From positions 1,426,001 through 1,490,000 of the forward strand of contig NZ_FNTD01000004.1 in assembly GCF_900104815.1 (NCBI RefSeq): a stretch of DNA of 64,000 bases. Direction: 5' to 3'. Each line of letters opens with the position of its first letter. Within the stretch, counting starts at the first letter, position 1. This document shows, one piece after another, positions 1 through 8,334 of the stretch. The translations under genes were made by a program, and so were the position numbers. The stretch is from Streptomyces misionensis. Lineage in GTDB: Bacteria; Actinomycetota; Actinomycetes; Streptomycetales; Streptomycetaceae. Under the pieces are notes generated by a model. That model worked only from the letters and a program-made list of their open reading frames with translations, did not search any database and had not been told where the DNA came from.

Positions 1-632
1 TCGCGCGGCTGAACCTCCAGTTCAACCCGTCCACCTTGCAGTTGCGCAAGACCACCTCGTGGCGGCGCACGCCCTCGCGGATGGCCGGGCAGTCGGCGCT
101 GCCGGAGTTCGTGGGCAGCGGGCCGCGGGAGCTGAGCCTGGAGGTGTTCCTCGACGCGACCTCGACGCACGACGACTCGGTCGAGCAGGCGGTGGAGAAG
201 CTGATGAAGGGCTGTGTGCCGACGCCGGCGAGTCTCGCGCGGAAGAAGCCGGCGAGCCCCTGGGTGCGGTTCGAGTGGGGCACCGCGCGCACCACGTCGT
301 TCGACGGGGTGCTGTCCAGCCTGTCGGTGACGTACACGCTGTTCGACGTCGACGGCAAGCCGCTGCGGGCGACCTGCGCGCTGTCGGTGGAGGAGGCGAG
401 CGTCGACCCGGCCGGGCAGAACCCCACCTCGGGATCGCGCACGGCCCGCAGCACTCACACGGTGGTGGCCGGGGACAGCCTCGCGCTGCTGGCCTGGCGG
501 GAGTACGGCAACGCGACGGCCTGGCGGGTCATCGCGGAGGCGAACGGGATCGACGACCCGATGGACCTGCCGCCCGGCACCGAACTGGTGGTGCCGGCGC
601 TCGGGGACGCGGGCGGTGAGGAGGAGCGGTGA
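1..632 (+). CDS. CIS hub/baseplate protein with C-terminal LysM domain (5' end missing)
   Basis: The frame is open to the window edge; the first visible residues (RLNLQFNPSTLQLRK) are already inside the fold, so the start lies upstream. The last ~50 codons (nt ~455-605) form a LysM module (THTVVAGDSLALLAWREYG, then NPxxLPPGTELVVP-like end). In phage-tail-like injection systems such LysM proteins (gp53/Afp7-like) link the inner tube and spike to the baseplate, and the LysM is thought to act structurally. The stop overlaps the next gene as GTGA, the first of a chain of coupled genes. It is cytoplasmic before assembly, as Streptomyces CIS particles lack an export signal. The identification rests on the LysM and on the five structural neighbours. 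Confidence 0.85.
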   Translation, partial: ARLNLQFNPSTLQLRKTTSWRRTPSRMAGQSALPEFVGSGPRELSLEVFLDATSTHDDSVEQAVEKLMKGCVPTPASLARKKPASPWVRFEWGTARTTSFDGVLSSLSVTYTLFDVDGKPLRATCALSVEEASVDPAGQNPTSGSRTARSTHTVVAGDSLALLAWREYGNATAWRVIAEANGIDDPMDLPPGTELVVPALGDAGGEEER

Positions 633-2455
633 GCACACCGGAGGCGCGGGGCGGCCGGTCCTTCGCGGCGGACCCGATCGTGGAGGCACCCGGCGAGCTG
701 CCGCAGGTCTGGGCGGCCCAGCTGGTCAGCTGTCTGGTGGACGAGAACGTGGGCCTGCCGGACACCGCGGTGCTCACCTACCGCGATCCCGACAACGAGT
801 TCCTGGGGGCGAGCGGCATCACCCTCGGCACGCCGTTGCGGGTGTCGGTGATGACGGTCTCCGGGCAGTCGCGCGAGACGTTGTTCGACGGCGAGGTCAC
901 CGCGGTGGAGATCGACCGGGACGGCACCGGGTCGTTCACGGTGGTGCGCGGCTACTCCAAGGCGCACCGGCTCCAGCGGGGCCGCAAGGTGGTGGCGTAC
1001 CGGAACATGACCGCCGAGGCCATCGTGCGCAAGGTGGCCGCGGGCGCGGGTCTCGCCTGCGGGAAGGTGGAGGCCGCGCCGGTCACCTACAAGCAGTTGT
1101 CGCAGGCCAACGTCTCCGACTGGGACTTCCTGCAGTACCTGGCGGGCGAGAGCGGCGCGCAGGTGCGGGTGGACACCAAGGGGGTGCTCCAGTTCACCCG
1201 GCCCGAGCCGGCGTCGGGGGCGCCCGCGCCGTCGACCCCGGCCACGCAGAACCCGATGGTGCTGGAGTACGGGCGCAATCTGCTGGCGTTGCGGGCGGCG
1301 CTGTCGGGCGCGGACGGCGCGTCCTCGGTGGAGGTGCGCGGCTGGGACGTCACCACCAGGACCCCGCTGGTGGCCCGGCAGCCGTCGGTGGCCAGCAAGA
1401 CGGTGCTGCCCGGCCTCTCCCCGGCGCTCGCCGCCACGTTCGGGGCGTCGGCGAAGCTGACGGTGACGGACACCCCGTACCGTACGCAGGCCGAGACGAC
1501 CGCGGCCGCGGCGGCGATCTCCGCGCAGGTGGCCGACGGGTTCGCCGAGCTGGAGGTCGTGGCGGAGGGCAGTCCGAGGCTGCGGGCGGGGCTGCCGGTG
1601 GCGCTCGGCAACGTCGGGCCGGCGTTCTCCGGCCGGTACACGGCGACGGCCGTGCAGCACAGTCTGGACCCCGGCGAGGGCTACCGGACCACGGTGTGGG
1701 TCAGCGCCAGCCCGGACCGGTCCCTGGCGGGCCTGGTGACCGGCGCCAACGCGCCCGGCCGCGGGCCGCGCATCCCGGGTCTGGCGATCGGCGTGGTGAC
1801 GGACGTGCGGGAGCCGGGCGGCGCGCAGAACGGCGCGGTACGGCTCAAGTTCCCCTGGCTGGACGACACTTACGTGACCGACTGGGTGCGCACGGTGCAG
1901 TGGGGCGGCAAGGGCGGCGGGGGTGTGGTCAGCCCGGAGGTCAACGACGAGGTGCTGGTCGGCTTCGAACAGGGCCTGCTGGACTGCCCGTACGTCATCG
2001 GCGGCCTCTACAACGGCGTGGACGGTCCCTCCCCGCACGACGTGCCGCTGGTCGACGGCACCAGCGGCAAGGTCAACCGCCGTTCCGTGGTGTCGCGTTC
2101 GGGGCACCGGGTGGAGCTGCTGGACGCGCGGGCGCCGGGTCCGTCCGGGGTGCGGCTGCGGACGGCGGACGAGCGCATGGAGGTGCTGCTCGACGACCGC
2201 AACGACCGGATCGAGCTGACCGTGTACGCGGCCGGCGGCCGGCGGGCGCTGTCCTCGGTGCGGCTGGACGAGCGCGGCATCACGCTCGACGCGGGCACCG
2301 GCAAGGTCACCGTGAAGGGCGCCGATGTGGACATCGACGGCACCAATTCGGTGAAGGTGCACGGCCGTTCGGCGACCGTCAACGGGCAGACCGACCTCAC
2401 GCTGGACGGCGGCCTGCTGGGGGTGCTGAAGGCGGACCTCGTACGCATCAACTGA
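629..2455 (+). CDS. CIS spike protein, VgrG/gp27-gp5-like
   Basis: 608 residues starting at a GTG overlapping the previous stop. Residues ~1-370 resemble the phage late-control D/gp27 hub (WAAQLVSCLVDENVGLPDT; the SDWDFLQYLAGESG stretch is typical of VgrG-like hubs). Residues ~385-470 are a gp5-type OB fold (IGVVTDVREPGGAQNGAVRL, then VRTVQWGGKGGG). The Gly/Asp-rich tail (~480-600) alternates like the spike beta-helix. A trimer of this protein should form the central spike that plugs the tube and carries the PAAR tip encoded next. No extra effector domain is fused at the C terminus. The call is firm from domain order, size and neighbours. Confidence 0.92.
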   Translation: MSTPEARGGRSFAADPIVEAPGELPQVWAAQLVSCLVDENVGLPDTAVLTYRDPDNEFLGASGITLGTPLRVSVMTVSGQSRETLFDGEVTAVEIDRDGTGSFTVVRGYSKAHRLQRGRKVVAYRNMTAEAIVRKVAAGAGLACGKVEAAPVTYKQLSQANVSDWDFLQYLAGESGAQVRVDTKGVLQFTRPEPASGAPAPSTPATQNPMVLEYGRNLLALRAALSGADGASSVEVRGWDVTTRTPLVARQPSVASKTVLPGLSPALAATFGASAKLTVTDTPYRTQAETTAAAAAISAQVADGFAELEVVAEGSPRLRAGLPVALGNVGPAFSGRYTATAVQHSLDPGEGYRTTVWVSASPDRSLAGLVTGANAPGRGPRIPGLAIGVVTDVREPGGAQNGAVRLKFPWLDDTYVTDWVRTVQWGGKGGGGVVSPEVNDEVLVGFEQGLLDCPYVIGGLYNGVDGPSPHDVPLVDGTSGKVNRRSVVSRSGHRVELLDARAPGPSGVRLRTADERMEVLLDDRNDRIELTVYAAGGRRALSSVRLDERGITLDAGTGKVTVKGADVDIDGTNSVKVHGRSATVNGQTDLTLDGGLLGVLKADLVRIN

Positions 2456-2500
2456 CCGACCGCACTTTGTGTACGCACGTACTTCGAGGAGGAGCCCGCC

Positions 2501-2818
2501 ATGTCCGGCGCAGCTCGTACCGGCGATTCCACCAGTCACGGCGGTGTGATCGCCACCCCGCCGCCCGGCGCCGCCGCAGCGGTGGCCCGGGTGCTGATCG
2601 GCGGCCGTCCCGCCGCCGTCGTGGGCAGTCTGCACACGTGTCCGATGCCGCCGCACGCGTTGCTCGGCCCGGCCAATGTGCTCCTGCCGAGTCCGGCCTC
2701 GCTCACCTCGGGCATGGTCCTGATCGGCGGGCTGCCGGCCGCGCGGGCGGGCGACACCGCCGCGTGCGGCGCGAAGGTGCTGCTCGGCGCCCTGAACGTG
2801 CAGATCGGAGGGGTGTGA
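2501..2818 (+). CDS. PAAR-domain spike tip protein
   Basis: 105 residues. The start ATG has a strong ribosome site (GAGGAGGAG, nt ~2485-2493). The protein is almost only a PAAR-like repeat: IGGRPAAVVGS, HTCP, VLIGGLPAARAGD and TAACGAKVLLG supply the paired turns and His/Cys residues that hold a metal ion in PAAR cones. It should cap the VgrG-like trimer. There is no toxin extension, so any cargo would have to bind elsewhere. The 45-nt gap before it is the only non-overlapping junction in this part of the operon, perhaps to set its dose separately. It overlaps the next start by one base. Confidence 0.88.
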   Translation: MSGAARTGDSTSHGGVIATPPPGAAAAVARVLIGGRPAAVVGSLHTCPMPPHALLGPANVLLPSPASLTSGMVLIGGLPAARAGDTAACGAKVLLGALNVQIGGV

Positions 2819-3240
2819 TGAGCGAGCGGTTCATCGGGCGGGGCTGGGCGTTCCCGCTGCGGGTGGGGCCGACCGGCGGGATCGCGCTGGTGGAGCGGGA
2901 GCGGGAGATCGAGGAGGCCATCCGGCTGGTCCTGGGCACCGCCCCCGGCGAGCGGCCGATGCGGCCGGAGTTCGGCTGCGGCATCCACGACTACGTCTTC
3001 GCGCCGGGCGACGGCGCCACGGCGGGCCGGATCGCCCAGCAGGTGCGCGAGGCGCTGGAGCGCTGGGAGCCGCGGATCGCGGTGGACGAGGTGGTGGTCG
3101 CCTTCGACGAGGTCGACGCCGGCACTCTCTACATCGACGTGCGCTACACCATCCGCTCCACCAACGACCGGCGCAACCTGGTGTTTCCCTTCTACACGAT
3201 CCCCTCCGAGGAGGGGGCCGAGGAAGCGGTCGCGGACTGA
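2818..3240 (+). CDS. gp25/W-like baseplate wedge protein
   Basis: 140 residues from an ATG that shares its A with the PAAR stop. The sequence shows the gp25 signature: IEEAIRLVLGTAPGERPMRPEFGCGIHDYVF, split here as EAIRLVLGTAPGERPMRP and EFGCGIHDYVF, including the EPR-like element of tail lysozyme homologues; the fold is structural and lacks lysozyme activity in this family. It starts sheath assembly at the baseplate (Afp9/gpW equivalent). The stop and the next ATG also overlap by one base, so stoichiometry is probably coupled. Confidence is high from the motif and from its position between PAAR and the J-like protein. Confidence 0.9.
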   Translation: MSERFIGRGWAFPLRVGPTGGIALVEREREIEEAIRLVLGTAPGERPMRPEFGCGIHDYVFAPGDGATAGRIAQQVREALERWEPRIAVDEVVVAFDEVDAGTLYIDVRYTIRSTNDRRNLVFPFYTIPSEEGAEEAVAD

Positions 3241-5198
3241 TGGCCCTGCCCTCCCCCAATCTGGACGACCGGCGCTTCCAGCAGCTCGTCGACGAGGCGA
3301 AGCGCTATGTGCAGCAGCGCGCGCCCGAGTGGACCGACCACAACGTGTCCGACCCGGGCGTCACCCTGATCGAGACGTTCGCCTATCTCGTGGACCAGCT
3401 GCTGTACCGGCTGAACCGGGTGCCGGACAAGAACTACACCGCGTTCCTGGACCTGTTGGGCATCCGGCTGTTCCCGCCCGCGGCGGCCGGCGCCGAGGTC
3501 GACTTCTGGCTGTCGGCGCCGCAGCCCGAGGCGGTGACGCTGCCCGCGGGCACCGAGGTGACCACCGCGGACGGCGAGGCCGAGGAACCGGTGGTGTTCG
3601 CGACCACCGGTGAACTGCGCATCGTGCCCAGCGAGTTGGTGCGGCTGGTGACCGCGCCCCGGTCCGGTGAGCAGACCGACCGGACCGGTGAGCTGGCCGA
3701 GGGCCGGGACGTGCGGTGCTTCCAGGCGGCCCCGCAGCCGGGCGACGCGCTGCTGTTCGGGCTGCCCGCCGCGGTGCCCCGGTGCATCGTGGCGGTACGC
3801 CTGGACAGCCGGGTGGAGGGTGTCGGCGTGGACCCGCGCCAGCCGCCGCTGGCGTGGGAGGCGTGGGACGGGGGCCGCTGGCAGGAGTGCGAGACCGGCT
3901 CGGACAGCACGGGCGGTCTGAACCGGCCGGGCGAGGTGATCGTGTACGTGCCGGCCGGGCACACGGCGTCCGTGATCGGCGGCACCCGGGCGGGCTGGCT
4001 GCGCTGCCGCGTCACCGAGGCCGAGCCGGGCCAGCCGTTCTACTCGGAGTCGCCGACGGTGCGGGAGGCGACGGTGTTCACCGTCGGCGGCACCACCCCG
4101 GTCGAGCACGCCGAGACCGTCACCGATGTGCCGCTCGGCACCTCGGAGGGGGTCGCGGGCCAGAGCTTCCGGCTGGGTCGCCCGCCCGTGCTGCTGGACG
4201 GCGAGCCCCCGCTGGTGGAGGTCTCCTCGGCCGACGGCTGGCAGCGCTGGGAGGTCGTCGAGCACTTCGGCCGCTCGGGGCCCGGCGACCGGCACGTCCG
4301 GGTGGACGCCACCACCGGCGAGTTCCTCTTCCCGCCCGCGCTGCGCGAGCCGGACGGCACGCTGCGGCTGTGCGGCGCGGTGCCGGAGAAGGGCGCCCAC
4401 ATCCGGGTGACCCGCTACCGCACCGGCGGCGGCCCGGCCGGCAACGTGGCCCGCGGCGCGATCTCCGTGCTGCGCAGCTCGGTGCCGTACATCGCGCGGG
4501 TCGTCAACCGGGAGGCGGCGCGCGGCGGGGTGGACGGCGAGACGGTGGAGAACGCCAAGCTGCGGGCCCCGGACGCGCTGCGCATGCAGGAGCGGGCGGT
4601 CACCGCGGAGGACCACGAGATCATCGCCCGGCAGGCGGCCCCCTCGGTGCGGCGGGTGCGCTGTCTGCCCGCCGGGGAAGGGGCGGGCGCGGTGCGGGTG
4701 CTGGTGGTGCCGGACGCGGTGGCGGACGACGGCGACCGGCTCCGCTTCGAGCAGCTCATCCCCTCGGACCAGGTGCTGGCCGCGATCACCGGGAGTCTGG
4801 ACGAACGGCGGCTGATCGGGACCCGGTTGGTGGTGGAGCCCCCGGTCTACCAGGGCGTCACCGTGGTGGCCCGGCTCGCGACCGCGCCCGGCGACACCGA
4901 CCGGGTGCGGGACGCGGCGCTCGCCGCGCTGTTCCGGTACCTCAACCCGCTGCGCGGCGGTCCGGACGGCACCGGGTGGCCGTTCGGGCGGCCGGTGCAG
5001 TACGGGGAGGTGTTCGGCGTGCTGCAACGCGCCACGGGCAACGCGCTGGTGGAGGAGATCCGGTTGTTCGCCGCCGACCCGATCACCGGGCGGCGGGGCG
5101 CGCCGGTGGACCGCATCGACGTGGGTCCGGGCGCGCTGGTCTTCTCCTACCAGCACCAGGTCGTCGTGCAGCCGATGGAGCCGGAGGCCCGCCCGTGA
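3240..5198 (+). CDS. Putative baseplate assembly protein J-like (TIGR02243 type)
   Basis: 652 residues. The N terminus (LDDRRFQQLVDEAKRYV, TDHNVSDPGVTLIETFAYL) and the middle (YRTGGGPAGNVARGAISVL, NREAARGGVDGETVENAK, AVTAEDHEIIARQAAPSVRR) match the large actinobacterial form of the baseplate J/gp6 family. It forms the wedge ring around the spike. It is longer than phage gpJ (~300 residues), as expected for extracellular or cytoplasmic CIS. The stop overlaps a GTG start (GTGA). Nothing looks truncated. Confidence 0.9.
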   Translation: MALPSPNLDDRRFQQLVDEAKRYVQQRAPEWTDHNVSDPGVTLIETFAYLVDQLLYRLNRVPDKNYTAFLDLLGIRLFPPAAAGAEVDFWLSAPQPEAVTLPAGTEVTTADGEAEEPVVFATTGELRIVPSELVRLVTAPRSGEQTDRTGELAEGRDVRCFQAAPQPGDALLFGLPAAVPRCIVAVRLDSRVEGVGVDPRQPPLAWEAWDGGRWQECETGSDSTGGLNRPGEVIVYVPAGHTASVIGGTRAGWLRCRVTEAEPGQPFYSESPTVREATVFTVGGTTPVEHAETVTDVPLGTSEGVAGQSFRLGRPPVLLDGEPPLVEVSSADGWQRWEVVEHFGRSGPGDRHVRVDATTGEFLFPPALREPDGTLRLCGAVPEKGAHIRVTRYRTGGGPAGNVARGAISVLRSSVPYIARVVNREAARGGVDGETVENAKLRAPDALRMQERAVTAEDHEIIARQAAPSVRRVRCLPAGEGAGAVRVLVVPDAVADDGDRLRFEQLIPSDQVLAAITGSLDERRLIGTRLVVEPPVYQGVTVVARLATAPGDTDRVRDAALAALFRYLNPLRGGPDGTGWPFGRPVQYGEVFGVLQRATGNALVEEIRLFAADPITGRRGAPVDRIDVGPGALVFSYQHQVVVQPMEPEARP

Positions 5199-5758
5199 GC
5201 CGTGCCGCCGTACCCGGACTGCCGAGCCGGCACCCCATCGGGGGGCTGCTGCCCGCGCTCTACGCCGACGACGACTTCGCCCAGCGGTTCACGGCGGGCC
5301 TGGACACCGTCCTCGCCCCGGTGTTCTCCACCCTCGACAACCTCCCCGCGTATCTCGATCCGCGGGTCGCCCCGGCGGACTTCGTGGCCTGGCTGGCGTC
5401 CTGGGTGGGCGCCGCCGACGACCCCGAATGGCCCGCGGAGCTGCGCCGCGAGGCGGTGGTGCGGGCGGTCGAACTGCACCGCTGGCGCGGCACCCGGCGC
5501 GGTCTGGTGGAGCGGCTGCGGCTGACGCTCGGGGTGCACGCCGAGGTCAGCGGCGACGGCGGCGCGGTGTGGTCCCGCACCCCGGGCACGCCCCTGCCGC
5601 CCGCGCCGTCCGGCGAGGTGCTGGTCCGGGTGTGGCCGGACCGGGAGCCGGAGGTGGACGCGGTCCGCGTCCGGGAGGTCGTCCGCGCCCACTGTCCCGT
5701 GCATGTCCCCTGCCGGGTGGAGATCCTGTCCGGCCCGCCCGCCGACGAAGGGAGGTGA
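5195..5758 (+). CDS. Phage tail protein I-like CIS baseplate component
   Basis: 187 residues from a GTG overlapping the J-like gene. Features: LPALYADDDFAQRFTAGLD near the N terminus, then YLDPRVAPADFVAWLASWVG, and RWRGTRRGLVERL, the tail-I (P2 gpI/gp7-like) pattern. The second half is a small beta domain ending in a VPCRVEIL strand. It partners the J-like protein in the wedge. The next gene follows after 4 nt and shares a GGAGG ribosome site near its end, so it belongs to the same transcript. I am confident of the family, less so of the exact baseplate position. Confidence 0.82.
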   Translation: MSRAAVPGLPSRHPIGGLLPALYADDDFAQRFTAGLDTVLAPVFSTLDNLPAYLDPRVAPADFVAWLASWVGAADDPEWPAELRREAVVRAVELHRWRGTRRGLVERLRLTLGVHAEVSGDGGAVWSRTPGTPLPPAPSGEVLVRVWPDREPEVDAVRVREVVRAHCPVHVPCRVEILSGPPADEGR

Positions 5759-5762
5759 CGCC

Positions 5763-7010
5763 ATGCGCGCCTGTCCCGCGTGCGGGGCGTCCAACGGCCC
5801 CGACGACGATTTCTGCGGCAACTGCGGGGCCTACCTGGGGTGGTCGGCGGAGGCCGGCCGCTCCGTGGAGGAGCCGGACCCGGCCGCCGATGCCCCCGCG
5901 CCCTCTCGGGAGCCCCGTTCGGTCCGCCGCGAGGGGGACGACCGTACCCCCGGTGCCGACGACGACCCGCCGAGCGCCCCGGCCGGGTCTGCCCCCGGTA
6001 CGACTCCCGGGGCGGCCGGTACGACTCCCAGGGCGGCCGGTACCACTCCCGGGAGCGCAGACGCCCCGAGTACGCCCGCCGCACCTCCGGCATCAGCGGC
6101 ACCACACGCACCGCCGGACCCGTCGACACCACCGACACCACCGGTCTCTTCCGCACCGACACCGGCCGCGCCCCCGGCACGCCCGGCGCCTCCGGCGCCC
6201 CGCGCGCCCGAGCCCGCCGAACCCGATCCGCGGCAGCCCGCCCCGGTGCAGCCCGCCAAGGCGGTCGCGCCGCGGCCCGTCGTGCGGCCGGTGCCGGAGC
6301 GCGAGGAGGTGGTGGGGCCGCCGTGCCCCGCGTGCGGGACGCCGAATCCGCCGGGGCGCCGGTTCTGCCGCCGCTGCGCCACCCCGCTGGACCCGCGGGC
6401 GGCCGCGGAGGCGCTGCCGTGGTGGCGGACCGTGTGGCCGTTCCGGCGCCGGGTGCGGGCGGGCTCCGGACGCTGGGTGCGGCTGCTGGTGATCCTGGTG
6501 GTGGTCGCCGCGCTGTGCGTGGGCGGGTTCCTGCTACTGCCCGCCGGACGCTCCCTGGTCGAGGACACCCGGGACAAGCTCGGCGGCACCAAGGCGGTCA
6601 CGCCGGTGCACGTCACGGCGAGCGCCTCGGTGAGCGGGCATCCGGCCTCGAACACCACGGACGGCCTGAGCAACCGCTACTGGGGCGCGCCGGGGCCGGG
6701 GGCGTCGGTGACGTACACCTTCGGCAAGCCGTTCCGGCTGGTGGATCTCATCATCACCAACGGCGCCTCGGACTCGCCGCAGCAGTACGCGACCGAGGCC
6801 CGCGCCTTGCAGATGGACATGGAGGTCACGTCCTCCGACGGCAAAGTGCACCACAAGTCGGTGTCCCTCGGCGACAAGGCGGGACCGCAGACCGTCGCGA
6901 CCGGGATCGACGACGTGGTGGGCGTGCGGCTGGTGCTGCGTTCGGTCACGGGCCTGACGGCGGGCCGTCACGTCGCCCTCGCGGAGGTCGAGTTCTTCCA
7001 GCGGAGCTGA
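5763..7010 (+). CDS. Zinc-ribbon / Pro-rich / single-TM / discoidin-like membrane protein of the CIS operon
   Basis: 415 residues, ATG preceded by GGAGG (5750-5754). Order: zinc ribbon CPACGASNGPDDDFCGNCGA (residues 4-23); Pro/Ala/Thr-rich linker to ~170 containing 7-residue repeats; second zinc ribbon CPACGTPNPPGRRFCRRC (~187-204); one membrane helix (LLVILVVVAALCVGGFLLLP, ~240-260); then ~130 residues with a discoidin (F5/8C, 'NADase-type glycan-binding') pattern (VSGHPASNTTDGLSNRYWG, VTYTFGKPFRLVDLIITNG). The predicted topology puts the ribbons in the cytoplasm and the beta-sandwich outside. Last in the CIS operon, it could be the device that recruits or fires CIS particles at the membrane; I recall a membrane protein (CisA) being reported for Streptomyces CIS, but equivalence is my inference. 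Confidence 0.8.
   Translation: MRACPACGASNGPDDDFCGNCGAYLGWSAEAGRSVEEPDPAADAPAPSREPRSVRREGDDRTPGADDDPPSAPAGSAPGTTPGAAGTTPRAAGTTPGSADAPSTPAAPPASAAPHAPPDPSTPPTPPVSSAPTPAAPPARPAPPAPRAPEPAEPDPRQPAPVQPAKAVAPRPVVRPVPEREEVVGPPCPACGTPNPPGRRFCRRCATPLDPRAAAEALPWWRTVWPFRRRVRAGSGRWVRLLVILVVVAALCVGGFLLLPAGRSLVEDTRDKLGGTKAVTPVHVTASASVSGHPASNTTDGLSNRYWGAPGPGASVTYTFGKPFRLVDLIITNGASDSPQQYATEARALQMDMEVTSSDGKVHHKSVSLGDKAGPQTVATGIDDVVGVRLVLRSVTGLTAGRHVALAEVEFFQRS
5998..6057 (+). repeat. Three 21-bp tandem repeats in the Pro/Ala-rich linker
   Basis: Units begin at about 5998, 6019 and 6040 with GGTACGACTCCC, GGTACGACTCCC and GGTACCACTCCC. They encode the heptads (AGTTPGA, AGTTPRA, AGTTPGS). They are in frame, so copy-number slippage would change linker length without breaking the protein. 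Confidence 0.75.
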
Positions 7011-7038
7011 GCGTCCGGCCGGCGCACCGTCGTCCGGG

Positions 7039-8316
7039 CTACCCGGCCGGGGAGGAGCGCGGGCGCAGCCGGGCGGCCAGGACGGCGACGTCGTCCTCCG
7101 TGTCGCGGACGTCGAGGCGGGTGACGACGGTGTCGAGGATCTCCTCGGGTCCGGCGCCGGCCCCGAAGCGGATACCCGCCAGCCGGTCCAGGGAGCGGTC
7201 GATGTCCTCGCCGCGCCGCTCTACCAGACCGTCCGTGAACAGCACGAGGGTCTGCCCGGGCGCCAGCCGGCAGGTGGCCGGCTCGTAGCCGCCGAAGCCG
7301 GTGCCCAGAGGCGGCCCGACCGGCACCGGCAGCCGGGTGGCCCGCCCGTCCTGATCGATCACGAGCGGCGGCAGGTGTCCGGCGCCGGCCAGCGTCACCA
7401 TGCCCCGGTTGGGGTCGACCTGCGCCAGCAGGCAGGTGGCGGGCCTGCGGTCGGGTTCCTCGGCGGCCATGCCGTCGAGCTGGCGCAGCACGCGGTGCGG
7501 GGGCAGGTCGGCGGAGGCGACGTAGCGCAGGGCGGAGCGGTAGGCGGTCATGTCGACGGCGGCCTCCAGGCCGTGCCCCATGACGTCGCCGACGACCAGC
7601 AGGGTGCGGCCGAAGTGCAGTCGTACGGTCTCGCACCAGTCCCCGCCGACCAGCGTGCTGTTCCCGACCGGCAGATAGCGGATGGCGACGTCCAGATTGG
7701 GGTGCGGCCGGCCCGGCTCGGCCAGCAGGGCCCGCTGGAGTTTCCCGATGATGCCGCTGACCGCGTGGTGCTCGCGGGCGTGCCGGATGTGGGAGGCGGC
7801 GCGCTCGGCGAGGAACCGCAGGAACTCGGTCTCCGGCCCCGGGTACGGCTCGTTCCCGCGGGCGCAGACCAGCACGCCGTAGCAGTGGCCGCCGGCCGTC
7901 AGCGGCACACAGAGCGCGGCGCGTTCGGCGCCGGGTCCGGCCGCGATCCACCGGTCCTCGTCCGGGTCGGCGCCCGGCCGGACCGCCGCCGCGATCCGCC
8001 GCGCCTCGGGCAGCAGCTCCGGGTCGCCGCCGACGGCCGCGTAGCCCACCGCGGCCTCGCGGCCCCAGCTGAGCACGGCCGCGGCGCCGCCCAGCCGGGC
8101 CGCGGCGGTGCGGGTCAGCTCGGCGCAGGTGGTGTCCTCGTCCAGGGTGGTGCCGATCCCGGCCGCCACCGCGCGCAGCTCGGCCGGGCCCGCCGGTACG
8201 CGGGTCTCCTCCCGGGCGGGTCTGCCGTATCCGGGCTCGACGGCGTCCACCGTCGACTGACGGAACGGGTGAAACCAATCCACCACAGCACTCACCTTAG
8301 AGGGGGATCCCCGCAC
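7039..8316 (-). CDS. GAF-domain PP2C (SpoIIE-type) Ser/Thr phosphatase
   Basis: 425 residues if the first GTG (8316) is used; a second in-frame GTG at 8295 would remove seven residues. Residues ~45-185 form a GAF-like sensor (TLDEDTTCAELTRTAAARL onward). The rest is the SpoIIE phosphatase domain with GGDWCE, VVGDVMGHGLEAAVDM, LAGAGHLPPLV and LFTDGLVERRGEDID, carrying the metal-binding Asp residues. Such proteins dephosphorylate anti-anti-sigma factors in Streptomyces partner-switching networks. No TM segment and no kinase domain are seen. The gene is convergent with the CIS operon, so the link is positional only. Confidence 0.88.
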   Translation of the reverse strand: MRGSPSKVSAVVDWFHPFRQSTVDAVEPGYGRPAREETRVPAGPAELRAVAAGIGTTLDEDTTCAELTRTAAARLGGAAAVLSWGREAAVGYAAVGGDPELLPEARRIAAAVRPGADPDEDRWIAAGPGAERAALCVPLTAGGHCYGVLVCARGNEPYPGPETEFLRFLAERAASHIRHAREHHAVSGIIGKLQRALLAEPGRPHPNLDVAIRYLPVGNSTLVGGDWCETVRLHFGRTLLVVGDVMGHGLEAAVDMTAYRSALRYVASADLPPHRVLRQLDGMAAEEPDRRPATCLLAQVDPNRGMVTLAGAGHLPPLVIDQDGRATRLPVPVGPPLGTGFGGYEPATCRLAPGQTLVLFTDGLVERRGEDIDRSLDRLAGIRFGAGAGPEEILDTVVTRLDVRDTEDDVAVLAARLRPRSSPAG

Positions 8317-8334
8317 AGTCCCGCCATGACCACA

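Noticed and set aside
455..2656. 733-codon open frame on the minus strand opposite the VgrG-like gene
   Set aside because: It has Arg/His/Gly-rich composition typical of the antisense phase in GC-rich DNA, no motif, and the plus strand encodes a clear VgrG-like protein.
3192..5156. 654-codon minus-strand frame opposite the baseplate J-like gene
   Set aside because: Same shadow pattern; the plus strand protein has full family motifs.
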